A stretch of 64,000 bases of DNA from an uncultured Lachnospiraceae bacterium. GTDB taxonomy: Bacteria > Bacillota > Clostridia > Lachnospirales > Lachnospiraceae. The position numbers and the translations under genes were made by a program. Of this stretch, positions 35,683 through 43,883 are shown piece by piece; position 1 is the stretch's first letter; each line of letters opens with the position of its first letter. Under the pieces are notes generated by a model that was given only the letters and a program-made list of their open reading frames with translations, was not told where the DNA came from and searched no databases. Location: the NCBI GenBank assembly GCA_902781655.1, contig CACZJZ010000013.1, forward strand, positions 17,363 to 81,362, in the 5' to 3' direction.

Positions 35683-37265
35683 TTCACACCGTCGCGGGTA
35701 TCCTCGAGAAGAATGCCCTTCTCCTTCAGCTCGTCGCGGATTGCATCCGCCTTTGCAAAATCTCTGGCCTTTCTCGCGGCCTGTCTCTCGGCGATCCTGC
35801 CCTCCACATAGGAGGCAAGCTCATCATCGCCCGCAGCGGCGGCCTGTCCGTCCATCTCGCACCTTAGACCAAGAATGCCGGCAAGCGTGTGAAGCTCCGC
35901 GCGCAGTACCGCAAGAAACGCCGCAGAGCTGTCCTCGTCCGCGCTGCTGTTGATCCATTTGACGAGATCAAACAGCACAGAGATGGCGTCTGCTGTGTTG
36001 AAGTCGTCGTCCATCACCTTCTCAAACCGGGCGCGGAATGCGTCTGCCCCGGCGAGCTTCTCCGCCTCTGCCGCCGTCAGTCCGTCCGCGGCGCTCACCG
36101 CGCCGTTCTCTGTCGAGAGCAGCTTTGCCGCCTCCGCCGCCGTCACCGCCACCGGCACAGCGGTTCCGGAAGGGAGGACGGCGGGACCGGCCGACGGGAT
36201 TCCCGCCTGCGGACTCGGTATCTTCTCCTCCTCCGTCAGCGGAGTGACAGTCGCTCCCTTCTTTGTCAGAAGGTAATCCAGATTCGCGGCGCAGTTGCAG
36301 ATACGCTCATACGCAGTCTTCGCGGATTCCATCAGCTCCTGGCTGAAATTCAGCGGGCTTCTGTAGTGCACCGTCAGCATGAAATACCGCACCACCTGCG
36401 GATCGTATTTTGCTACGATGTCGCGGACCGTGAAGAAATTACCGAGCGATTTGCTCATCTTGTGGTTGTCGATGTTGAGGAAGGCGTTGTGCATCCAGTA
36501 ATGCGCGAAAGGCTCGCCGTTCGCCGCCTCGGACTGCGCAATTTCGTTCTCGTGATGCGGGAAGATGAGATCCTCTCCGCCGCCGTGGATGTCAAGCGTC
36601 GATCCCGCGTACTTGCGGCTCATGACAGAGCATTCGATGTGCCAGCCCGGTCGGCCCTGGCACCATGGCGAATCCCAGTACGGCTCACCCTCCTTCTTCG
36701 GCTTCCAGAGGACAAAATCGAGCGGATCCTCCTTCTGATCCTCTCCGGTGACAAGCAGCGTTCTCGCGCCGCTCCGCAGGTCGTCGATGTTCTTGTGGGA
36801 CAGCTTCCCGTATTCCCGGAACTTCCGGGTGCGGTAATACACCGTGCCGTCCTTCGCCACATAGGCGTACCCCTTGTCGATCAGGGTCTGGATCATATCG
36901 ATCATGCCCTGAATCTCCTTCGTCGCCTGCGGATGAATGGTCGCCGGACGGATGTTCAGAGTCTGCATATCCTTTTTGCACTCTTTGATATAGCGCTCGG
37001 AGATGACATCCGCCGGCACTCCCTCCTCCACGGACTTCTTGATGATTTTGTCATCCACATCGGTGAAATTCGAGATAAACAGCACGCGGTATCCCTGATA
37101 TTCAAAATATCTGCGCACGCAGTCAAACACGAGCATGGGGCGCGCGTTGCCGATATGAATCAGGTTGTAGACGGTCGGTCCACATACATACATGCGGACC
37201 TCTCCCGGGTGGAGGGCATGAAATTCCTCCAGCTGCTTCGACATAGTGTTGTAAATCTCGATCAT
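35667..37265 (-). CDS. cysS: Cysteinyl-tRNA synthetase
   Basis: 532-residue class I synthetase charging tRNA-Cys. The start is ATG 37265 (MIEIYNTMSKQLEEFH) behind GGGAG; an open frame to 37370 is unsupported. The HIGH-type motif is HIGN, and KMSKS is intact in HKMSKSLGNF. Zinc ligands are visible in YVCGPTVYN and FPHHENEIAQSE. The family usually has about 465 residues. The excess is an Ala/Pro-rich insertion (about nt 36040-36250) just before the DDDFNTADAI helix, likely a surface loop. Overlaps mrnC downstream. Confidence 0.97.
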   Translation of the reverse strand: MIEIYNTMSKQLEEFHALHPGEVRMYVCGPTVYNLIHIGNARPMLVFDCVRRYFEYQGYRVLFISNFTDVDDKIIKKSVEEGVPADVISERYIKECKKDMQTLNIRPATIHPQATKEIQGMIDMIQTLIDKGYAYVAKDGTVYYRTRKFREYGKLSHKNIDDLRSGARTLLVTGEDQKEDPLDFVLWKPKKEGEPYWDSPWCQGRPGWHIECSVMSRKYAGSTLDIHGGGEDLIFPHHENEIAQSEAANGEPFAHYWMHNAFLNIDNHKMSKSLGNFFTVRDIVAKYDPQVVRYFMLTVHYRSPLNFSQELMESAKTAYERICNCAANLDYLLTKKGATVTPLTEEEKIPSPQAGIPSAGPAVLPSGTAVPVAVTAAEAAKLLSTENGAVSAADGLTAAEAEKLAGADAFRARFEKVMDDDFNTADAISVLFDLVKWINSSADEDSSAAFLAVLRAELHTLAGILGLRCEMDGQAAAAGDDELASYVEGRIAERQAARKARDFAKADAIRDELKEKGILLEDTRDGVKWKKA

Positions 37266-37366
37266 GATACGACTCCCGCCGCTGCTGCGCGGCATTTTCT
37301 GTAAATGATTCTGGTAATGATATATCTGTTGAATATACCTGTTGATCTGTTCCGGCCTGCTGATTA

Positions 37367-37930
37367 TCACATCAGCTGGTCATCGTAGATCGCCCGCTGA
37401 CCGCCGACGTACTTCGGCCTTCGCCTCGCGCAGGTCAGCACCGCGCTTCCGATATGGTCAACGGAGATGCGGAGCGGCACGACGACCGGATGGATATGCA
37501 TGCCAATCAGCGTCTGTCCGATGTCGATGCCGGCGTCCGCCTGCGCGAGAAGGCTCTCCACGAGAACCGGGTGGGCCATCTTGCCGTAAGCCACGGTGGC
37601 AAACGCGCCGCCCGCATGATTTGGCTGCGGTATCGCGTTGACCTGCTCCAGCCGGTACCGTTCCATCGTTTCCCGTTCCACGACAAGTGCCCGGTTCAGA
37701 TGCTCGCAGCACTGTGCGGCCAGCAAAATTCCGCGCGGTGCGAGCACGCCGCTTATGCCCTCGTAAAGCGCCTCCGCGATCTCCACACTCGTATGCGTGC
37801 CGATCTGCTCGCCCAGCACCTCGCTCGTGGAGCAGCCGACGACAAACAGTTGTCCGGCGCGCAGACGCGCCCTGTCACAGACCTCCGCCGCTGCCTGAGC
37901 GGCCTGCTTCTTCAATTCCTCTGGTTCCAT
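37367..37930 (-). CDS. TIGR01440/DUF436 family protein
   Basis: 187-residue cytoplasmic protein of a widespread Firmicute family with no firmly known role. Conserved stretches: FVVGCSTSEVLGEQIGTH, LAAQCCEHLNRALVVER and the DIGQTLIGMHIHPVVVP region with Cys and His residues that could bind metal. ATG 37930 (MEPEELKKQAAQ) follows GGGGTGTAAAG; the longer frame to 37984 runs into ispF. It lies between ispF and cysS. Confidence 0.85.
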   Translation of the reverse strand: MEPEELKKQAAQAAAEVCDRARLRAGQLFVVGCSTSEVLGEQIGTHTSVEIAEALYEGISGVLAPRGILLAAQCCEHLNRALVVERETMERYRLEQVNAIPQPNHAGGAFATVAYGKMAHPVLVESLLAQADAGIDIGQTLIGMHIHPVVVPLRISVDHIGSAVLTCARRRPKYVGGQRAIYDDQLM

Positions 37931-37961
37931 CTTTACACCCCATGCCGCGTCTATTATGTGC

Positions 37962-38525
37962 TCAGGACCGGCGGCAGCCCGCACAGCCGCCGCAGGACTG
38001 CCCGCCCGCCGGAGCTGCGCCGTCGTCCGCCAGCATGCCTGACACCGCGTCCATCGGCGTGGTGAGCAGCGCCGCCGCCTGGACGGCGATGCCCTCGCCG
38101 GCGCCGGTAAAGCCCAGATGTTCCTCCGTCGTTGCCTTCACGGACACCTGGCTGAGATCTATGCCGAGCGCCTCCGCAATATTCTTCCGCATCGTATCGA
38201 TGTAGGGACGCAGCTTCGGCGCCTGCGCGACGACCGTGGCATCCACGTTCTCAATCAGGAATCCATGCTCAGCAAGAAGCCTTGCGACCTTTCTCGTCAG
38301 CTTCATGGAATCCGCCCCTTCATAGCGCGGGTCGCTGTCCGGAAACAGCGCGCCGATATCCCCGAGCGCTGCCGCGCCGAGCAGCGCATCCATGATGGCA
38401 TGCAGCAACACGTCCGCGTCGGAATGCCCGAGCAGTCCCTTCTCATACGGAATTTCAACTCCGCCCAGGATCAGTTTTCTTCCCTCCACCAGCCGGTGGA
38501 CATCATACCCAGTTCCAATTCTCAT
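37962..38525 (-). CDS. ispF: 2-C-methyl-D-erythritol 2,4-cyclodiphosphate synthase
   Basis: MEP-pathway enzyme forming the cyclodiphosphate on the way to isoprenoids, a homotrimer with zinc. Metal ligands and active site seen in [25 protein letters not shown] and the [17 protein letters not shown] signature. At 187 residues it is about 28 longer than usual; the extra C-terminus ends in a small Cys/Gly cluster ([14 protein letters not shown]). ATGA overlap with mscS upstream (38522-38525) shows coupling. Confidence 0.96.
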   Translation of the reverse strand: MRIGTGYDVHRLVEGRKLILGGVEIPYEKGLLGHSDADVLLHAIMDALLGAAALGDIGALFPDSDPRYEGADSMKLTRKVARLLAEHGFLIENVDATVVAQAPKLRPYIDTMRKNIAEALGIDLSQVSVKATTEEHLGFTGAGEGIAVQAAALLTTPMDAVSGMLADDGAAPAGGQSCGGCAGCRRS

Positions 38526-39430
38526 GGTGTATTATCCCGGATTTCCCTTTCCCTCTGCTCCACCGTCAGGCCGCCGAGCAGCTGCATGTGCGGATACGCC
38601 ACCTCGATGCCTGCCCGGCAGAACTCGCGGTAAATCCTCTCCCGGTCGTCTGTGACAGCGCAGTACAGCTTCGATCTCGTGGATGCCGACACCAGAACGG
38701 ACAGATCAATCCCGCTGTCCGCGAGCGCTTCCATCCGGACCGGCACGGGTTTTGACCGGTCAGTCCGGTAATCGACAAAATCCGGGTGCTCACAGACGAC
38801 CTTCTGCATGATTTCCTTCGCCCGGTCGAGGTCCGACTCATAGGTGATCTCGACGACCAGCTTGTCGAGATTGGGCAGCGTGCCGTCAGGCGCCGCGCCC
38901 GCGTTGCTGTCGTTCTGCGCGCTCCCGAGGCGACTGTAGTTCTCCACCGTCAGGGTATCCATCACCTGATTCGGGATGATATCGCGCACATTCGTCACGC
39001 AGTCTCGCACCACCGTGTGCCGCAGCGTCAGCTCCTCCACATACCCGTCGATTGTCTTGCCGTCGGCGTTCACGCGGATGCGGTCCCCCACCTCGAAGGG
39101 CCGGTACACGGAAATGAAGAATCCGTGAATGATGTTCTTTGTCCCCTCCTGGAAGATGAAGCCGAGCACCACGACGATCACGGAGCTCGACATCACCATC
39201 GTGTTGATGAACGTGTCCGCTGTGGACGAGAGCCTTGCGAGCGATGCCACGCCGAGCGCCACAACAATCGCCTCGAGCAGGCTCTCCAGAAATCCGATAT
39301 ACACGCTGTTGCGGTGGGCCTTTACCTTGCGGAAGATCCGTCGCAAAAGGTACACGACAAGCGCCGTGACCGCAATCGTACTGACCAGCGTAAACGCCTT
39401 GCTTTGCAGAATGTCTACAACAATTTTCAT
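38522..39430 (-). CDS. mscS: Small-conductance mechanosensitive channel (MscS family)
   Basis: 302-residue MscS-type channel releasing solutes under hypo-osmotic shock. Three N-terminal membrane segments; the pore-lining helix with Gly/Ala packing ([18 protein letters not shown]) is followed by the beta domain ([17 protein letters not shown]) and the C-terminal cytoplasmic vestibule. ATG 39430, 35 bp downstream of the AICAR formyltransferase gene; the last 4 bases overlap ispF. Confidence 0.92.
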   Translation of the reverse strand: MKIVVDILQSKAFTLVSTIAVTALVVYLLRRIFRKVKAHRNSVYIGFLESLLEAIVVALGVASLARLSSTADTFINTMVMSSSVIVVVLGFIFQEGTKNIIHGFFISVYRPFEVGDRIRVNADGKTIDGYVEELTLRHTVVRDCVTNVRDIIPNQVMDTLTVENYSRLGSAQNDSNAGAAPDGTLPNLDKLVVEITYESDLDRAKEIMQKVVCEHPDFVDYRTDRSKPVPVRMEALADSGIDLSVLVSASTRSKLYCAVTDDRERIYREFCRAGIEVAYPHMQLLGGLTVEQREREIRDNTP

Positions 39431-39465
39431 CCGTCAAACCCTGCTTCGTTTTGCGGCAGGCGCTC

Positions 39466-40647
39466 TCAGTGGTGGAACAGCCGGATGTGCGTGAAGCACA
39501 TCACCATGTCATGCGCATCGGCAGCCGCGATGACATTGTCGTCGCGGATCGAGCCTCCCGGCTCCGCGACATATTTGACGCCGCTCCGCGCCGCGCGTTC
39601 AATGTTGTCGCCGAACGGGAAGAACGCGTCGGAGCCGAGCGAGACGCCGGTATTCCTGTCAAGCCATGCCCGTTTTTCCTCCGCCGTGAACACATCCGGC
39701 CTGCGCGTGAAGATTGCCTCCCACTTGCCGTCGGCGAGCACATCCATGCAATCCTCTCCCATATAGAGATCAATGGCGTTGTCGCGGTCCGCGCGGCGGA
39801 TATCGTCGCGGAACGGCAGCTCCAGCACCTGCGGACTCTGCCGGAGAAACCAGTTATCCGCCTTGCTCCCCGCCAGTCTCGTGCAGTGAATGCGGGACTG
39901 CTGTCCTGCGCCAATGCCGATCGCCTGACCGCCCTTGACATAGCACACCGAGTTGGACTGCGTGTACTTGAGCGTGATCAGGGCAATCGCCAGATCGTCC
40001 CGCGCCGCGGCAGGCAGATTTCTGTTCTTCGTCACGATGTCCGAGAACAGCGCGTCGTCGATCTTCAGCTCATTGCGCCCCTGTTCGAAGGTCACACCGA
40101 AAATCTGACGCCGCTCCACCGGCGCCGGCACGTAGTCCGGATCAATCTGAAGCACACAGTAATTGCCCTTTTTCTTGGAAGAAAGGAGCTTCAGCGCCTC
40201 GTCCGTATAGCCCGGCGCGATGATGCCGTCCGAGACCTCGCGGTGAATGAGCCGCGCTGTGTCCTCGTCGCAGACATCCGAGAGGGAGATGAAATCCCCA
40301 AAGGAACTCATACGGTCCGCGCCGCGCGCTCTGGCGTAAGCGCACGCGAGAGGAGAAAGCTCCCCGCAGTCGTCAACCCAGTAAATCTTCCGCTCCACCT
40401 CGCTGAGCGGCAGCCCGATCGCAGCGCCAGCCGGGGAGACGTGCTTGAAGCTGGCCGCCGCCGGCTTCCCGGTCGCCTTCCTGAGTTCGCTCACAAGCTG
40501 CCAGCCATTGAACGCATCCATCAGATTGATGTATCCCGGGCGCCCGTTCAGCACAGTAAAAGGAAGCCCGCTGCCGTCCTCCATAAACACGCGGGACGGT
40601 TTCTGGTTGGGATTACAGCCATATTTGAGTGCCAGTTCAGATGCCAT
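39466..40647 (-). CDS. purH: Stand-alone AICAR formyltransferase (PurH C-terminal type)
   Basis: 393-residue phosphoribosylaminoimidazolecarboxamide formyltransferase, the penultimate step of purine synthesis using 10-formyl-THF. It lacks the IMP cyclohydrolase domain that usually forms the first 200 residues of PurH. The conserved catalytic Lys-His is in AAASFKHVSPAGAAIG. The late SDAFFPFGDNIERAARSGV and EPGGSIRDDNVI stretches match the fold. The cyclohydrolase function is supplied by the separate gene just upstream (18 bp), so the last two steps are split between two proteins. Confidence 0.93.
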   Translation of the reverse strand: MASELALKYGCNPNQKPSRVFMEDGSGLPFTVLNGRPGYINLMDAFNGWQLVSELRKATGKPAAASFKHVSPAGAAIGLPLSEVERKIYWVDDCGELSPLACAYARARGADRMSSFGDFISLSDVCDEDTARLIHREVSDGIIAPGYTDEALKLLSSKKKGNYCVLQIDPDYVPAPVERRQIFGVTFEQGRNELKIDDALFSDIVTKNRNLPAAARDDLAIALITLKYTQSNSVCYVKGGQAIGIGAGQQSRIHCTRLAGSKADNWFLRQSPQVLELPFRDDIRRADRDNAIDLYMGEDCMDVLADGKWEAIFTRRPDVFTAEEKRAWLDRNTGVSLGSDAFFPFGDNIERAARSGVKYVAEPGGSIRDDNVIAAADAHDMVMCFTHIRLFHH

Positions 40648-40665
40648 GATTCCTCCCTATAGAAT

Positions 40666-41394
40666 TCAGTGATTCTTATTGATGATCCTCGAGGTGTACG
40701 TCCCGTCAGCCGTCTCAATGAACCGCACGAACAGCGACACCTTGTTGTCCGGATTGAGACTGTGCCAGATACGCTCCGCGAAGGTGTCGATATCTGCCGT
40801 GAACGCCTCATCCAGATCGATTTCCTCCGGCTCGCCGGCAAAACTCGGCAGCGGATTTCCGTCCCCCATATAAGTGTGGATGAATTTCCCCTTCCCGGGC
40901 TTTGGATTGCTGTACGCAAATGTGAACCGGCAGCAGCTGTCCGGGTCGCCGCCGTCGCTCTTCAGAATCGACAGGGCAAAATTACAGCTTCCCTTTTCCA
41001 CATGGCACACACCGGATATGCGCGGCGTGTAGTTCGGCGCGTCCGGCTCGAATTCCCGGCTCCGGAGCGACTGCTCGAATGTGAGCTGCCTGTCGAGTCC
41101 CTCGTAGATGGTGTCCGTCTGGTCGCCGTTTGTCACAATCGTCTTGTTGCCGTAGACGCGCACCGGCGCATAGATAATCAGACTCGGATCCTCCATCTTG
41201 GAAGGGTCGAACGCCTGCGTCCGGATGCCCTCCCCGTCCTCGACGAAGATGCGGTTCCGGCTGTTCCCGCTCCGGCCCATGATGAAGTAGGCGATGACGA
41301 CCCGCCCGCCGTCCGCTGAACGGCCGAGCACAATGCCGCGGCCCGGATACGGATTGGCCGCCAGCAGCTTCTCCAGATCTCTCCCGTTTGCCAT
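40666..41394 (-). CDS. IMP cyclohydrolase (PurO-like family)
   Basis: 242-residue protein of the PurO-type IMP cyclohydrolase family, first known from archaea, closing the last ring to IMP from FAICAR. Visible segments: NPYPGRGIVLGRSADG, VIAYFIMGRSGNSRNRIF and PRISGVCHVEKGSCNFALSI. It lies between purC (stop and start touch: TAAATG) and the stand-alone formyltransferase, making function by context strong. The 'purH' bifunctional enzyme is thus replaced by two proteins. Confidence 0.9.
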   Translation of the reverse strand: MANGRDLEKLLAANPYPGRGIVLGRSADGGRVVIAYFIMGRSGNSRNRIFVEDGEGIRTQAFDPSKMEDPSLIIYAPVRVYGNKTIVTNGDQTDTIYEGLDRQLTFEQSLRSREFEPDAPNYTPRISGVCHVEKGSCNFALSILKSDGGDPDSCCRFTFAYSNPKPGKGKFIHTYMGDGNPLPSFAGEPEEIDLDEAFTADIDTFAERIWHSLNPDNKVSLFVRFIETADGTYTSRIINKNH

Positions 41395-42270
41395 TTATTC
41401 CTCCACTTCTCTGCCTGTGAGCAGACGATACGCCTCACGGTATTTTGCAATCGTCCTGTCAATGACGTCCGACGGCAGATTGTAATCGCTGTCCGGATTT
41501 GCCTTCAGCCAGTCGCGCACGAACTGCTTGTCAAAGGACGGCTGTCCGTGCCCCGGCTCGTAGCCCTCGAGCGGCCAGAACCGGCTGCTGTCAGGCGTCA
41601 GCATCTCATCTCCGAGCACGACATGGCCCGCCTCGTCGAGGCCGAACTCAAACTTTGTGTCTGCAATGATGATGCCGCGGCTCAGCGCGTAGTCCGCGCA
41701 CTTGCGGTACAGCGTGATCGTCGCGTCGCGGATCGTCTCCGCAAGCTCCTCCCCGCGCCCGGGGAAGAACTTCTCCAGCACATCGATGCTGGTTTCAAAA
41801 TCAATATTCTCATCGTGGTCTCCGATCTCGGCCTTGGTGCTCGGCGTGTAGATCGGCTCCTCAAGCCTGCTGCACTCCTTCAGCCCTTCCGGCAGAGCGA
41901 TGCCGCAGACCGTGCCGTTCTTCTGATAGCTTGCCCAGCCGCTGCCCGTGATATAGCCGCGGACAATGCACTCGATCGGAATCATCCGGAGCTTCCTGCA
42001 CAGCATGCTCCGCCCGCGGAACGCGTCCGTGCGGAAAAATTCCGGCATGTCGTTCACATCGGTGCTGATCATATGGTTTGCAATGACATCCTTCGTGTAG
42101 TCGAACCAGAACCGCGACATCTGCGTCAGGACCTTTCCCTTCGACGTGACCTTATTCTTCAGAATCACATCGAACGCGCTGATGCGGTCGGTCGCAACCA
42201 TGACGAGAGAATCGCCAATATCATAGATCTCACGTACTTTGCCTTCTTTTACCGGTTTGAATTCCTGCAT
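41395..42270 (-). CDS. purC: SAICAR synthetase
   Basis: 291-residue phosphoribosylaminoimidazole-succinocarboxamide synthase joining CAIR and aspartate with ATP. Start ATG 42270 (MQEFKPVKEGKVREIYD) with GGAGG in front; the frame continues upstream through the promoter. Signature stretches: VMVATDRISAFDVILKN, PIECIVRGYITGSGW and IIADTKFEFG. First gene of an apparent operon purC-IMP cyclohydrolase-AICAR formyltransferase that may read through into mscS and further. Confidence 0.97.
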   Translation of the reverse strand: MQEFKPVKEGKVREIYDIGDSLVMVATDRISAFDVILKNKVTSKGKVLTQMSRFWFDYTKDVIANHMISTDVNDMPEFFRTDAFRGRSMLCRKLRMIPIECIVRGYITGSGWASYQKNGTVCGIALPEGLKECSRLEEPIYTPSTKAEIGDHDENIDFETSIDVLEKFFPGRGEELAETIRDATITLYRKCADYALSRGIIIADTKFEFGLDEAGHVVLGDEMLTPDSSRFWPLEGYEPGHGQPSFDKQFVRDWLKANPDSDYNLPSDVIDRTIAKYREAYRLLTGREVEE

Positions 42271-42335
42271 GTTGGCCTCCAGTATGGAATACATGATGAT
42301 TGGGCGGATCAATTTCCCGTCCTGCAAACGACTCC

Positions 42336-42341
42336 ATTATA
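42336..42341 (-). promoter_or_regulatory. Consensus -10 box upstream of purC
   Basis: Perfect TATAAT on the minus strand about 65 bp before the purC ATG. The -35 position (TTTCGC at 17 bases) is poor. No purine riboswitch (G-box) structure was recognised between it and the gene. Confidence 0.5.
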
Positions 42342-42436
42342 AGGTAATTTTTCCGTGCGCGAAACGTGTTTTTCCGAACCTGCCGATTGCAATGATCCCG
42401 CAGTGATTCAACAATTATCTCGCGGTTATCCCGCAG

Positions 42437-43855
42437 TCAGCCCGCGTATTGCGTCAGATCGTGGACCCAGTTCCCGCGCCGCACCATCGCGAACCCGATG
42501 AAGCATTTGATAAAATCGATGCACTGCACCGCCAGGAACACCGTGAGAATCGGCCAGTCTGTAAAGTGCGTGAATACATAGGCTGCCGGGATGCTCGCCG
42601 CCCAGACAAAACACGAATCAAACAGGAACGTGACAAAGGTTTTCCCTCCCGACCGCAGGGTAAAATACGACGCATTCTCATACGCGTACACCGGCATGAA
42701 CACGGCGGAGATCCGGATCAGGCCCTCCGCGGTGGCGCGGACCTGTGCGGTGGTATTGTAGATGCGCGGAAACATGCCCGAGACACCGAACAACAGCACG
42801 CCGGAAATCACGCAGAGAAATACCGAGAACACCCGCATCCGCGTGGCGTCATCCTGCACAGTATCCATTTTCCCCGCGCCGAGTTCCTGCCCGAGAATGA
42901 TCGAGATCGCATCTCCCATCGCTATGAACGCAATGTTGAAGACATTGCTGATCGTGTTGCTGATATTGAACCCCGCGACCACATCGAGGCCGAGCGTCGA
43001 ATACTGCTGGGAGAGCACTGTCATGCCGAGAGACCACATCGTCTCATTCATCAGCAGCGGGAATGCCTTCGGCAGGATTCGGCGCACCAGATCCGCCGGA
43101 ATATAAAATCCGCGGTAGAGTCCGTCCGCATACGCGAACCGGCTGCCCGAACACACGCCTGCTCTCGCATGGCGGTGCGTCCAGACAATCACGATCGCTG
43201 CCTCGACAAAACGGGACAGCACCGTCGCCGCGGCGGCACCGGCGACCCCAAATGCCGGCGCACCGAATTTACCGTAGATCAGAATATAGTTCCCGATCAG
43301 ATTGACAAAGACTGCTGCGATACCGGCCTTCATCGGCACGACCGTCTCGCCGCACTCACGCAGCGTGCCGGAATAGACCTGCGACACCGCAAACGGAAGG
43401 AGCCCCGCGTACATCACCAGAAGATACTGCCGGGCAGCCGTCATCGTCGCGCCCGCATCCACGCTCCCGCTGTCGCCGGTGAGCCAGAGCCGCACCAGAT
43501 TCTCCCCCTGCAGCGCAAACAGCATCGCACTCGCCACGGTCAGGACCAGAGACAGCACAAGCTTGAGCCGCATCGTGTACCGCACGCCCTTCTCATCCCC
43601 TTTTCCGGAGAACTGCGCGGTAAAAATTCCGATCCCGGCAAGGCCGCCGAAGATCATCAGATTATATACAAATAGCAGCTGGTTCACGATGGAAACACCG
43701 GACATCTGATCCGTGCCGACCTGTCCCACCATGATATTGTCCAGCATCCCGACAAAATTCGTGATTCCGTTCTGAATTGCAATCGGCACCGCGACCCCCA
43801 GTACATGACTGTAGAAGCCGCGGCTGCCAATATAACGTGATTTCTGAAAACTCAT
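42437..43855 (-). CDS. MATE family efflux transporter
   Basis: 472-residue polytopic membrane protein with about 12 hydrophobic segments and the two-fold repeat of MATE cation/drug antiporters (first half: VPIAIQNGITNFVGMLDNIMVG; second half: PLLMNETMWSLGMTVLSQ). The family exports drugs or metabolites using Na+ or H+; the substrate is unknown. ATG 43855, weak ribosome site (AAGGAT is rather distant). 28 bp downstream of the alpha-galactosidase gene, so probably cotranscribed. Confidence 0.92.
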   Translation of the reverse strand: MSFQKSRYIGSRGFYSHVLGVAVPIAIQNGITNFVGMLDNIMVGQVGTDQMSGVSIVNQLLFVYNLMIFGGLAGIGIFTAQFSGKGDEKGVRYTMRLKLVLSLVLTVASAMLFALQGENLVRLWLTGDSGSVDAGATMTAARQYLLVMYAGLLPFAVSQVYSGTLRECGETVVPMKAGIAAVFVNLIGNYILIYGKFGAPAFGVAGAAAATVLSRFVEAAIVIVWTHRHARAGVCSGSRFAYADGLYRGFYIPADLVRRILPKAFPLLMNETMWSLGMTVLSQQYSTLGLDVVAGFNISNTISNVFNIAFIAMGDAISIILGQELGAGKMDTVQDDATRMRVFSVFLCVISGVLLFGVSGMFPRIYNTTAQVRATAEGLIRISAVFMPVYAYENASYFTLRSGGKTFVTFLFDSCFVWAASIPAAYVFTHFTDWPILTVFLAVQCIDFIKCFIGFAMVRRGNWVHDLTQYAG

Positions 43856-43883
43856 AGAAATGGTAAAAATCCTTTTCCTTTTT

